Positions 53,789 to 61,972 of a DNA stretch of 64,000 nt are shown here, one piece after another. Each line of letters opens with the position of its first letter. Within the stretch, counting starts at the first letter, position 1. A model generated the notes under the pieces. The model was not told the DNA's origin, did not search any database, and worked only from the letters and a program-made list of their open reading frames with translations. The position numbers were made by a program, and so were the translations under genes. Source of the stretch: Cafeteria roenbergensis (taxonomy: Eukaryota; Sar; Bigyra; Bicosoecida; Cafeteriaceae); contig VLTN01000004.1 in assembly GCA_008330645.1 (NCBI GenBank), positions 896,281 through 960,280 of the forward strand, read 5' to 3'.

Positions 53789-54118
53789 ATGAAGTACGAA
53801 TACAGAAGTGAAAGAACATTCAAAACAAAGAACAAGTATTTGACAAGAATAAATCGTGTGTTAGATAATCCAGAATGCACCAACAAGATTCATGCTATTG
53901 AAAAAGAAATATCTCGTCTCTTTAGTTTATTACAAGAACCTCATAGTGAGTTTGCCTATTATGATGAAAAATTTATTGAAACGTTCAACGGAGACAAGAA
54001 GAAAATTCAAATGTTTGAAGCAATGTCAACAATGTACAAGTATAAAATGAGTCTCTGTCAGAAAATATTCCATGATGATGGAATGGATCATGATGATGCT
54101 TTTGATTTAATAAAATGA
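53789..54118 (+). CDS. Small charged protein of unknown function
   Basis: 109 residues from the ATG at 53789. The frame extends upstream to 53687, but the promoter motif at 53755-53764 argues for the later start. It is rich in Lys, Glu and Asp and predicted largely helical. It ends in DDGMDHDDAFDLIK, an acidic motif that recurs near the C-terminus of the element's helicase (DDGLDDDDAFDMIG). That shared tail suggests both bind the same partner. I recognise no family. Confidence 0.7.
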   Translation: MKYEYRSERTFKTKNKYLTRINRVLDNPECTNKIHAIEKEISRLFSLLQEPHSEFAYYDEKFIETFNGDKKKIQMFEAMSTMYKYKMSLCQKIFHDDGMDHDDAFDLIK

Positions 54119-54137
54119 ACACCGTCCTAGCACAAAG

Positions 54138-54147
54138 ATACTTAAAG
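54138..54147 (+). promoter_or_regulatory. Candidate element promoter motif, ATACTTAAAG
   Basis: Variant copy of the shared motif, ending 26 bases before the ATG at 54174, with TATATATAGTACTTATATA in between. Confidence 0.6.
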
Positions 54148-54173
54148 GCAAAAATATATATAGTACTTATATA

Positions 54174-54323
54174 ATGAAAACCCAAAAGTTCAAATATCTG
54201 GTAATCTACCAAGACGGAAATGATGAATACAAAAAACAAGCATTTTACAAGTACAAGCATGCTCTGAGTTTCAAGAAGCATTTACATGACAACAATGCAA
54301 TGATCAAAAGAGTTCCAAGATAA
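54174..54323 (+). CDS. 49-residue basic protein of unknown function
   Basis: A short frame of 49 residues, MKTQKFKYLVIYQDG to IKRVPR. The start is supported by the motif-plus-TATA-like arrangement immediately upstream, the same as for its neighbours. It has many Lys and Tyr residues and an alternating strand-then-helix look, as in small beta-alpha proteins. No family is recognised. Confidence 0.6.
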   Translation: MKTQKFKYLVIYQDGNDEYKKQAFYKYKHALSFKKHLHDNNAMIKRVPR

Positions 54324-54397
54324 AGACGAATTTAAGGACACACTCTTCAGCGAGTCCGTAAATTTTAATGAACTTTTCTCAACCAATGATATACATT

Positions 54398-54703
54398 ATG
54401 AAGATCACACTGAAATCTATCAAGCCGTCAACCAGAAAAGGGAAGAAGCTCATGGCAACCTTTGAGTTGTATCATAAGGGTCAGACAAGAACCCATGTCG
54501 TTCACTTTGGAGCTGAAGGTAGCTCAACCTATCTAGATCATAAGGATGATACAAAAAAGAAGAACTGGATGGCTCGACACATTGGCAACATCAATAATTC
54601 GCCCAACAATATATCACCTGCTGTTCTTTCTTGGTTGATTTTATGGAACAAGCCGACGATGACAGCATCTATCAAAGATTATAAAAAACGTACGGGATAT
54701 TAG
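54398..54703 (+). CDS. DUF5754-like protein
   Basis: 101 residues from MKITLKSIKPSTRKGKK (an in-frame ATG at 54368 is an alternative start). It shows the pattern I associate with DUF5754: a basic start, KKLMATFE, a strand ending HFGAEGSSTYLDHKD, then RHIGN, and the closing WLILWNKPTMTASIKDYKKR. This small family is common in giant viruses and Polinton-like viruses and has no known function. No copy of the upstream promoter motif is present; it may be co-transcribed with the gene before it, 74 bases upstream. One feature of the family, the SDY box, is degenerate here (SSTYL). Confidence 0.75.
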   Translation: MKITLKSIKPSTRKGKKLMATFELYHKGQTRTHVVHFGAEGSSTYLDHKDDTKKKNWMARHIGNINNSPNNISPAVLSWLILWNKPTMTASIKDYKKRTGY

Positions 54704-54723
54704 AAACCATTTAAAGATTATCT

Positions 54724-54733
54724 AGTACTTAAG
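54724..54733 (+). promoter_or_regulatory. Candidate element promoter motif, AGTACTTAAG
   Basis: Copy of the shared motif lacking one A, ending 13 bases before the ATG at 54747; the closest spacing of the set. Confidence 0.55.
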
Positions 54734-54746
54734 TATATAGAACAGA

Positions 54747-54956
54747 ATGACTGATAAAGATAAAGTAAAGTTCAATGACCGTAAAGCTGAATATTTCAAG
54801 AAATACTTTAATGACAAAGTAAAAGGTAATATATGGCATTGTCCATGTTGTAATAAAGACATCTCAATGAGTAACAAAAGTAAGCATACCAACTCAATGA
54901 GACACAGAAAAAACGCAGAAACGTATGAAAAAACGCATCAAGAAATTGACGCATGA
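54747..54956 (+). CDS. Small single C2H2 zinc-finger protein
   Basis: 69 residues. The centre carries WHCPCCNKDISMSNKSKHTNSMRH, a C-x2-C-x12-H-x5-H zinc finger of the kind found in many small proteins of giant viruses and virophages ('C..C....s.nk..H..s..H'). The rest is lysine-rich. It probably binds nucleic acid, possibly as an element-encoded regulator. It has its own upstream motif copy and lies 43 bases after the DUF5754-like gene. Confidence 0.8.
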   Translation: MTDKDKVKFNDRKAEYFKKYFNDKVKGNIWHCPCCNKDISMSNKSKHTNSMRHRKNAETYEKTHQEIDA

Positions 54957-55024
54957 AATACTTTTTAACTCAATCAAAATTTTGGTAATATTAAAATATC
55001 ACTGAAATTCACGAGTAAAAAAAA

Positions 55025-55035
55025 AGTACTTAAAG
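55025..55035 (+). promoter_or_regulatory. Candidate element promoter motif, AGTACTTAAAG
   Basis: Full-length copy ending 26 bases before the helicase ATG at 55062, followed by AATATTTTATATAGTAATATTATATA. Confidence 0.7.
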
Positions 55036-55061
55036 AATATTTTATATAGTAATATTATATA

Positions 55062-57398
55062 ATGACTGATGCAAACTTAAATTTCTATGTTTTAAATCAA
55101 AGCGATCGCCACATTGCCCAAGCAATATTTGACACAATAAAAAAGACTCATATCATCAGTGATAGTGAGTTATGTAAATATAATGATAAAACCAAATTAT
55201 GGGAAACACAAGGCACGCATTACAATACATATTTGTTAGAATTAGTTGGTTCAATGATTATGAATATTACCACTGCAGAAATTAACATTCTCAAAAAAAA
55301 ACTCAGTAAAGTGTTCAATGATGAAGACAGAACTCGACTTAATATAATTCAAAAGAAAGAAAAAGTCTTATTGACAGCTTCTAAAACTAACTCAATAGTG
55401 ACTATTCTTTACGGAATGCTTAAGAACAAAAACAGCGTACAAAACATTAAAGATTCATTGAAAGATCACGAGTTTCCTATTTCTAATGGTCGTATTATTG
55501 ATTTAAAAAACTTCCAAGATAAGAGAAAGAAAACTTGAGGATTATTGTTTTTATGAGTCGCCTGTGTCATTAGTTGATAAAACACCTAATGCAGACAAAT
55601 TTTTCGGTTCACTTATGAAATTCGACAAAGATTTGGTTGATGTATTGCAGACAATTTTAGGTTATTCAATTACAGGATCAACCGATGAAAAAGCTTTTTT
55701 TATTATGTATGGTTCAACAGCTAACAATGGTAAATCTACCCTTGTGTCTGTTTTACAATCAATACTTGGTCCATATTATCACACAGGAAATAAATCCTTA
55801 ATTATTCAAGAAAAGAATAAATCATATGATAAACCAAACCCTGAATTATTAAGTTTGATAGGAAAAAGAGTCGTCGCCATGTCTGAAAATAGACAAGATG
55901 AAAAGCTTGATGAGTCATCATGGAAGAATCTCGTAGGAAATGATGAACAAAGTGCCAGAACACTTACTTCTAAAGAATTGATCAAATTTAAGCCAAAATG
56001 TAAATTTATCTTTTTAGTTAACAAACCCTTATTAATTGATGTTTCAGATTCTGGATCTGTCAATAGAATTTACAATATTCCATTTGATGCCATCTTTTCA
56101 AAAAAACCAAAACAAGGTGAATATTTGGCAGACGAAGATTTTATTAAAAAGTTATGCTCCGAATACAGAAATGAAGTTTTTACATGGTTGGTTCAAGGTG
56201 CATCCAAATTTTATCAAAATGGTATTCGTGAAAATCAAAAACTGATCGAACTTAAAAATGAGTACATTAAAAAAATTGATATTCATCAGAGATTTATAAA
56301 ATCAAATATCAAACAAGAAGACGGTAATTTTTTGAGAGAAAATCAGAAGTTAAATCAGCATTCCGTGACTTTTTGACACAGGAGCAATTATATAATGTAC
56401 ATTTCAACAACAAGTCAGTAAATAAGCTTTATGAAAAAATCGCTTTAGAATACGTTCAAGTAAAGAATAATGGATATAGTGGATTTAAGAGTTGCTCACT
56501 TGTTGAATCAGAAGATGCAGAATATGAATTAGTTCAAGATGGAAATAATGATGAATCATATAAAATACAATTGAATCGTGAGAAAGAAAAGAATCAAGAG
56601 CTATTAAAGAAATTGCAAAAAATGAAAGAAGATAATGCTAAACTATTAAAACAATTACGACAACCAATCAGAAGAGATGAGATTGTTGATATTATCAAAG
56701 AAGAAAATGAAAAGTTTTTAAAACAATTTGAACAGTATAAAAGTGGTGAAATAATTCAAGAAGTAGATACAGTAAACGAGCAAGAAAGTGAAGAGGTGGA
56801 TGAAGAAGAGGATGTATGTGAAAAAGATTTAGAGAAAATGAGGGAAGAAATGAAGCAATTGATGGAGCAGAACAAGAAGTTGAAGACAAAAAACGCTGAG
56901 CTTGTGAATGATATCAATGAGTATAAAGTATTGGTTGAGACTGAGCGTGAACATTATGAGAAAATGAGGGAAGAAATGAAGCAATTGATGGAGCAGAACA
57001 AGAAGTTGAAGACAAAAAACGATGAGCTTGTGAGTGATATCAATGAGTATAAAGTATTGGTCAAGACTGAGCGTGAGCATTATGAGAATGCCTGTAATCG
57101 TATTGATGTCGTGGAGAGCCTCAACAAGAAACTCATTAAGGAAAAGGAAGATCTCCTCCAAACAGTGAGCAACATTAATGAAACACCTGAGGTCGAAATG
57201 AAAGTGGACGATGGACTTGATGATGACGACGCTTTTGATATGATTGGATCAGATGATGAACCTGAAACCGCACCAACTGACAAGAAAAGTGATGAGACTC
57301 AAGAAGAAGAACAAGTTTGTAAGAAACTGATGAGTCAAATGAAGAAAAAGAAACGTGTGAAACGCACCAAAGTTGATAACTTCACTTTTAACCTATAG
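55062..57398 (+). pseudogene. D5-like SF3 helicase with coiled-coil tail, two frame breaks
   Basis: Three overlapping frames make up one helicase of about 778 residues. The first (55062 to about 55520) is a D5_N-like region ending in GRIIDLKNFQ. The frame then shifts near 55515-55530, and the next part continues with the expected D5 sequence (RERKLEDY...). It contains Walker A GSTANNGKST and the motif-C region KFIFLVNKPLLID of superfamily 3 helicases. A second shift near 56330-56345 leads into the C-terminal winged-helix-like part (FRDFLTQEQLYNVHF). A lysine/glutamate-rich coiled coil and an acidic tail with DDGLDDDDAFDMIG follow. SF3 helicases unwind DNA during replication of this virus group. 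No primase domain is seen before the helicase. The breaks may be real decay or single-base sequence errors in A-rich runs. Confidence 0.82.
56835..57086 (+). repeat. 126-bp tandem duplication in the helicase coiled coil
   Basis: Two adjacent copies, 56835-56960 and 56961-57086, differ at only a few bases. Each encodes 42 residues starting KMREEMKQLMEQNKKLKTKN. The exact codon length keeps the heptad register, so the coiled coil was lengthened by duplication. Confidence 0.95.
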
Positions 57399-57407
57399 TT
57401 TAATTCA

Positions 57408-57418
57408 AGTACTTAAAG
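57408..57418 (+). promoter_or_regulatory. Candidate element promoter motif, AGTACTTAAAG
   Basis: Full-length copy beginning about ten bases after the helicase stop codon and ending 31 bases before the ATG at 57450. Confidence 0.65.
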
Positions 57419-57449
57419 AATGAATGATTATCTAAGCTATTAGTATAGC

Positions 57450-57809
57450 ATGGAAAATCTAGACATCTATGAGAACACCAGTGGAACATCAGGCGATACA
57501 AAGTTTGTAAGCTTTACCGTGGAAAAGACCAACAAAGAAGGTATTAACGTCTACATGAAGCAGCCAGATCTTGACAACATACTCAATACCATTGACAAGA
57601 AGAAAATGGAACTGCCTAAAGATAAACGTGAGAAGTTTCAGTTCATGGTAAGAGCATTAACTCTTGATGGCTGGAAAACACTTTCTTCATTCACAAGATT
57701 CTTCGATATGTCTGATTATGAGGAATACATGAAAGGTAAGATAAGTGAAGAGGGATTCGATAATATTTATACCAAGTTTTCACAGTTCGAGATAATCCTC
57801 AAGTATTGA
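57450..57809 (+). CDS. Unknown element protein, 119 residues
   Basis: An intact frame between helicase and PolB-like genes. The sequence alternates short strands and helices (KFVSFTVEKTNKEGINVYM, then DNILNTIDKKKME, then FDNIYTKFSQFEIIL) and has balanced charge. No family is recognised. Its place in the replication module and its own promoter motif suggest a replication role, for instance single-strand DNA binding or priming, but that is inference. Confidence 0.65.
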   Translation: MENLDIYENTSGTSGDTKFVSFTVEKTNKEGINVYMKQPDLDNILNTIDKKKMELPKDKREKFQFMVRALTLDGWKTLSSFTRFFDMSDYEEYMKGKISEEGFDNIYTKFSQFEIILKY

Positions 57810-57831
57810 GATCTTGGACGCACAAAATTAA

Positions 57832-57842
57832 AGTACTTAAAG
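57832..57842 (+). promoter_or_regulatory. Candidate element promoter motif, AGTACTTAAAG
   Basis: Full-length copy ending 27 bases before the ATG at 57870, followed by AATATTTTCTATAGAACG; the first ten bases after the motif resemble those before the helicase gene. Confidence 0.7.
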
Positions 57843-57869
57843 AATATTTTCTATAGAACGTTATAGAGA

Positions 57870-59090
57870 ATGTTCATAGTTTACTACTTTTCAAAGAAGC
57901 TCAATAAGTATGTGACTTACAATGGTGAATCCATTTCAATGACCAAACTCATGCCAAGAGGTATGTATCTAACGAGTCCATTCAATGCAACACATGATGG
58001 TCTCAAGGAATATCATGCCAAACTGAAGACAGACCAACGTGAGATATCTGGAATGTTACCTGATGATGTAGATCTTCCTTACATCAAGTTTCAAAGTCAT
58101 AGAGTTGCGAAGCTCTTGTGTCTGAATAAACTTCTACCGAAGAAATACCAGAGAAAGAAAGGTGAAGGGTTCTTGGATATCTGTCCACGTGTGAAGAAAG
58201 AGGAAGGTATTTGGCTCAATGGATGCTATAATGCAGGTCTTACTTATGCTGAGAAAGGTACATATAAGAATGTATCAGCATATGATTACAATTCATACTA
58301 CTCACGAATTCTAGGCGGTCGAAAAGGGGGTTTCAAGATTCCAATGTGCGAACCTAGATTTGAGATCATCAAGGAACTTCCTCGTAAAATTCCCTATGGT
58401 GTGTACAGAGCAAAAATAACGTATGACGGACTAGATGATATACAGAAGGTCTTCGCATTCTCATCTAACAACTTTTACACTCATATTGACTTGAAGAATG
58501 CTCATGGTTTATCACTCAAACGATTTCCATCTCTGAAGATCGAACTCATTGATGATGACACACCAAATGCAATGATATATGATGATCTCATTATGGCTAA
58601 AGATATTTTCGGTCATTGGTTTGAGACATTGTCAGAGATAAAAGAAAAGACAAAAGGTAACCATCTCATCAAGCAGATGATGAACATTTGGGGCTTTATT
58701 TGTGAGAAAAGTGTAGTGGTGAAGAAAATACCATGGAGTGAGATACAGACATGGTCACATGAGAAGAGTCTACAATACGACATGTATCCGCTTGATGGCA
58801 TGATGGGAGATGATCCTATATTTACATGCATCTACTTAGGCAATCCATTCAGAACATCAATGGGTCGTATCAAGCCGTTTCTCCAGGCAACAGCACGTGA
58901 TCGCATTGCTCAAATGGTCAGGAAAAGTAGCATCTACGATAATATCATTCGTATCTACTATGATGGTCTTATTTCTAAGAAACCCATTGAGGTTTATGAG
59001 AAAGGGGTAGGCCATTCAATGAAATATGACAAATACCATGGTCATGACATCACTATCAGATCTAAGATTGATATCGAGATACACAAGTGA
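57870..59090 (+). CDS. Family B DNA polymerase palm-like protein
   Basis: An intact frame of 406 residues. Three segments match the order of polymerase B motifs: YDYNSYYSRIL at about 139 (motif A, normally DxxSxYP), LIKQMMNIWGFICEK at about 268 (motif B, normally Kxx.N..YG) and IRIYYDGLIS at about 366 (motif C, normally YxDTDS). The region after motif C (GHSMKYDKYHGHDITI) resembles the thumb of protein-primed polymerases. The protein is much shorter than usual and lacks a recognisable exonuclease domain. In motif C the second catalytic Asp appears to be replaced (DGL instead of DTD), so activity is uncertain. Its place next to the integrase is as in mavirus. An unrelated replication protein is the main alternative. 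Confidence 0.55.
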   Translation: MFIVYYFSKKLNKYVTYNGESISMTKLMPRGMYLTSPFNATHDGLKEYHAKLKTDQREISGMLPDDVDLPYIKFQSHRVAKLLCLNKLLPKKYQRKKGEGFLDICPRVKKEEGIWLNGCYNAGLTYAEKGTYKNVSAYDYNSYYSRILGGRKGGFKIPMCEPRFEIIKELPRKIPYGVYRAKITYDGLDDIQKVFAFSSNNFYTHIDLKNAHGLSLKRFPSLKIELIDDDTPNAMIYDDLIMAKDIFGHWFETLSEIKEKTKGNHLIKQMMNIWGFICEKSVVVKKIPWSEIQTWSHEKSLQYDMYPLDGMMGDDPIFTCIYLGNPFRTSMGRIKPFLQATARDRIAQMVRKSSIYDNIIRIYYDGLISKKPIEVYEKGVGHSMKYDKYHGHDITIRSKIDIEIHK

Positions 59091-59091
59091 T

Positions 59092-60154
59092 CTATTTCTT
59101 CTTAGCTTTTCTTCGTTTATCCAATCTATCGATATAGGCCTCAAGACCATCTTTAATAAGTTGGTCTTTGGGCTCCCATGTGCTTTGGTCTTTTGGGAAA
59201 TCACTCCACCACACGAGATACTCACGTGTTTTGCCTCTACCTCTAGCATCAATGATATCTCTGACTGCAAACCTCTCAATTTTTTGATTCTTTGCCAACC
59301 TTAATTGATCTGCTGTATATGATGCATAACTATTATTATTTATAAGGTAACGATAAGGAATGACATCTGAATTATAACTGAGGACCTGATCCACTTTCAC
59401 AGCTGACCTTGACCATCTTCTATCACCTTCACGAAACCTACCATCGTTGAGCTTTCTTTCTGTGAAGGTTTCTGGTGCATCTAATGCCCAATGAACGATA
59501 TCACCTTTCTTGAACTTGGAGTCTTTGATCGGTACTACAATCTTACGTCTTTTGAATGGATCACCATTCGGAAGCTTTCTGATTGCATTGAGTTCTTTTC
59601 GTATAATTGGAAGTGCTTTGACCCATTCCTTGAATTCATATCCACTTTTTTGTTCTTCTGATGCCATGTATCTATTAAGCAGATAACCAAGTGTCCTGTT
59701 TAAGGATTCCACCGTTGACATCTGTGTCTTACGCCCTACATTGGTGAATTTATGATAAATGTTCTTACCAAACATGTAGTTGTGAAAGATGCCTTTGAAT
59801 TCTGATCCTTGGTCTGTCTGAATTGATGCTTTCGGAAAATTCAAGTGAGGTCTTTGGATCATACTCTTAAATGCATCAAGGACTGTCTGAGGTTTGTTTA
59901 TTCTTGAGTGGTTCAATGTCAAATTCTTTGCTCCAAAGGTCAACCACGACTAGCAAGTATCTATATCCTTCTGATGTAGTTGGCAAGAACAGTAAATCTG
60001 CCATGAAGCTATGATCTTCCATCGGAAATGTGTTTTGTCTTACACTGGTGAATTTCTTTGGAACCTTGGGAGGTTTTGCATAATCAATCACTTCCTGACT
60101 AACATCAAGGTCCTTGAGTATATCATTCAAATTTCGTTTCTTATCTTTGTCCAT
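59092..60154 (-). pseudogene. rve-family integrase with C-terminal chromodomain, one frame break
   Basis: Two overlapping minus-strand frames make one integrase of about 354 residues. The first Asp of the DDE triad lies in FMADLLFLP, before LLVVVDLWSKEF. The frame then shifts near 59897, at an A/C-rich run. The second part contains the second Asp in IQTDQGSEF and the Glu in STVESLNRTLG. A DNA-binding SH3-like segment follows (KKGDIVHWALDAPETF), then a chromodomain, EYLVWWSDFPKDQSTWEPKD, with the aromatic cage residues in place. Such integrases insert retrotransposons, Polintons and mavirus; the chromodomain may direct insertion to modified histones. The start at 60154 (MDKDKKRN) is chosen over an upstream in-frame ATG at 60208. 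The stop lies two bases from the end of the PolB-like gene on the opposite strand. Confidence 0.9.
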
Positions 60155-60217
60155 AAATATGTAAAGAAAAAGAATCTTTTGATCATGAAGAGAGATTGTC
60201 AATGTCATAAACTGGTA

Positions 60218-60422
60218 TCACTGATTTTCCAGCTCTTCAACCCTTGCATGTAGTTGTTGTACTGCTTTAATTAATGGAGCTATAAGTTCGCTGTATCTAA
60301 TACCGTATCTTGTTTCATCTTTGCCATCAATACATTAACCATATAGTTACTACATCTTGTGCAATCAATCCAAAGTGTTTTCTTACTCCCCCATTCTTCC
60401 ACCTGAATGACTTTGGTCTGAG
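60218..60422 (-). pseudogene. Relic of a peptidase S74 intramolecular chaperone domain
   Basis: Read on the minus strand, two pieces match the S74 domain that trims and trimerises phage tail fibres. The first is LRPKSFRW followed by RKHFGLIAQDV; the second is RYSELIAPLIKAVQQLHARVEELENQ with a stop at 60218. The segment in between is missing or replaced and breaks the frame. In the family, these pieces are the catalytic neighbourhood and the C-terminal helices. This is probably the tail of a lost fibre or spike gene. Confidence 0.75.
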
Positions 60423-60605
60423 TTTGTTGATGAGGCTGAGTCAATTAAGGATTATATAAAAACCTATGAATTATGAGAATCAAGCTTTTTAAAAAATCTT
60501 ATTAAAATATATATAGTAATGTTGAGTGAACTCCTCGAGAAAAACACAAAAGACCAACAACAACAAAAATTAGGTGCTACTAGATGTAGTAACTATATGG
60601 TTAAT
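60334..60605. repeat. 24-bp inverted repeat flanking the S74 break
   Basis: ATTAACCATATAGTTACTAC continuing to 60357 is repeated exactly, in opposite orientation, at 60582-60605. The left copy sits at the break inside the S74 relic and the right copy in the next plus-strand gene. Confidence 0.93.
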
Positions 60606-60839
60606 ACACCTTTAGGACTAAGTAAGTTCTTAAAGGAACGTTATCCTCCTGAATTCTTTAAAGATGGAATAATTAGAAAAGAAGCATTGAATTTACATAA
60701 TACAATAAAACGTATCAAGATGGAGAAAACAGAATTATTATCAATTATTTATGAAAAATTTAATAAACTGACCAAAAAAGAGAAAAGAGAACTTAAGTAT
60801 AAAATACCATTAGATTATGGCAAACTTTTTAAAATCTGA
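60519..60839 (+). CDS. Unknown element protein, 106 residues
   Basis: Opens after a TATATATAGTA stretch that resembles the start region of other element genes but lacks the TACTTAAAG box. It is lysine/leucine-rich and helical (SKFLKERYPPEFFKDG, HNTIKRIKMEKTELL). The first 30 residues include the right copy of the 24-bp inverted repeat, so the N-terminus may be rearranged. No family is recognised. It overlaps the next gene by 23 bases. Confidence 0.55.
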   Translation: MLSELLEKNTKDQQQQKLGATRCSNYMVNTPLGLSKFLKERYPPEFFKDGIIRKEALNLHNTIKRIKMEKTELLSIIYEKFNKLTKKEKRELKYKIPLDYGKLFKI

Positions 60840-61134
60840 ACCAATACTTATTAATCGCAAATTTACAAATTTTAGGAAACCTATTAATCATTATATTCAA
60901 GAATATATTAAACTAGATTCAATAATTAGACTTGAAGATGATATATATTTTGATAGTTTTCTATGGGGAAAAAATTTAAAGGACGTAATCGATTATGCAA
61001 ATGAAATATCGAATGGACATCTTGAAAGATTGTATTTAGAACAACTAAATAAAAAAGAAATAACCGATGATATGCGTGTTGCTCCTGAATTTAGAAAGAT
61101 GCAAGAGGAAATTTATGTAGCAACTCAATCATGA
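60817..61134 (+). CDS. Unknown element protein, 105 residues
   Basis: MANFLKSEPILINRKF to VATQS, overlapping the previous gene by 23 bases, as is common in compact viral genomes. It could also be the continuation of that gene after a frameshift, since both are of similar lysine/isoleucine-rich composition. No family is recognised. Confidence 0.55.
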   Translation: MANFLKSEPILINRKFTNFRKPINHYIQEYIKLDSIIRLEDDIYFDSFLWGKNLKDVIDYANEISNGHLERLYLEQLNKKEITDDMRVAPEFRKMQEEIYVATQS

Positions 61135-61255
61135 TTCTGTAAAGTTCTTTAAAGCATGTACGTTGAAGTAATTCTTCTTTTTATGTGGAGATGAAGAAAA
61201 AATCTTTGTCTAATACAATGGATATAGTTCAGAAAAAAATCTTGACTTATATTAT

Positions 61256-61381
61256 ATGTCAGAACTAACAACAACAGCTATAGTATCAATTGCTTCAACA
61301 CTCACTCCTCTAGCATTACATCTCGGTGCATCATGTATGAATCGTGTGAGAAATCCCAAGTACATCAAAAGAATGTTCTAG
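61256..61381 (+). CDS. Small hydrophobic peptide, 41 residues
   Basis: MSELTTTAIVSIASTLTPLALHL, then a short basic end (RNPKYIKRMF). The first half could form one membrane helix. It overlaps the P-loop-like gene by 49 bases. It may be a real small membrane protein, or the original N-terminus of that gene separated by a frameshift. Confidence 0.4.
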   Translation: MSELTTTAIVSIASTLTPLALHLGASCMNRVRNPKYIKRMF

Positions 61382-61872
61382 TTTTGCCCCCAAAAGGTGG
61401 AAAGTCGTATCTTAAGTCAGTGATTCAATCAAACGATGTACTGGTGGTAGACTTGGATGAGTTCATGAACTCCTTCAACACATCAAAAGACCTGGACAGA
61501 CTCAAAGAGTGTGTCAACCATGGTAATCTCCATGAATATGACTTATTTTATCAGGAATGCTCAATCAAATGTCTCGATCGTATCAAGCACATGATAAAGA
61601 ATGCAAAGAAGTTGAGAGTGCTCTTTGTAACCTCTTCTTATTCCTTCTCGTCTCTATTCCGTAAGGATGCCGTCTGTGTTGCATCTCCAAACAGTGACTT
61701 CTTTGAAAAGATTTTAAAAAAAGAAGATGCAGAAACACGTGAAACTCTGAGGAAACGTAGACAGTTCTTATTGGACTCTGTACCAGTCAAGAATGCTATA
61801 ACAACATACAACTCATATGATGAACTGGAAACGATGGTGCGTGATCGTATGGGTCTAAAGAGACATCTATAG
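61333..61872 (+). CDS. P-loop NTPase-like protein, 179 residues
   Basis: Near the N-terminus, NVLVLPPKGGKSYL resembles a Walker A loop after a beta strand, although the first Gly of GxxxxGKS is replaced by Leu. Next comes NDVLVVDLDEFM, a hydrophobic strand ending in acidic residues like Walker B. A further strand, KKLRVLFVTSSYSF, and an Arg-rich stretch, RETLRKRRQF, fit the fold of small nucleotide kinases. In mavirus-like elements a packaging ATPase lies just before the penton and capsid genes, but this protein does not show that family's usual motifs. A nucleotide-kinase-like role is a guess. Confidence 0.5.
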   Translation: MYESCEKSQVHQKNVLVLPPKGGKSYLKSVIQSNDVLVVDLDEFMNSFNTSKDLDRLKECVNHGNLHEYDLFYQECSIKCLDRIKHMIKNAKKLRVLFVTSSYSFSSLFRKDAVCVASPNSDFFEKILKKEDAETRETLRKRRQFLLDSVPVKNAITTYNSYDELETMVRDRMGLKRHL

Positions 61873-61972
61873 ATTCAATAATTTTATGACTTCTATAATT
61901 TAGTTCTCCGAAAGCTAGGAATAATGCAACAGCGAATTCATCAGATATTTTTATCTCTGCTGAATTTATATA

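Noticed and set aside
57870-59090. Reverse transcriptase
   Set aside because: Motif C does not read YxDD, and the order and spacing of the motifs suit a family B polymerase palm better.
60519-61134. Maturation protease or packaging ATPase of the element
   Set aside because: I looked for a His-Glu/Asp-Cys protease pattern and an FtsK-type P-loop in these two genes and found neither.
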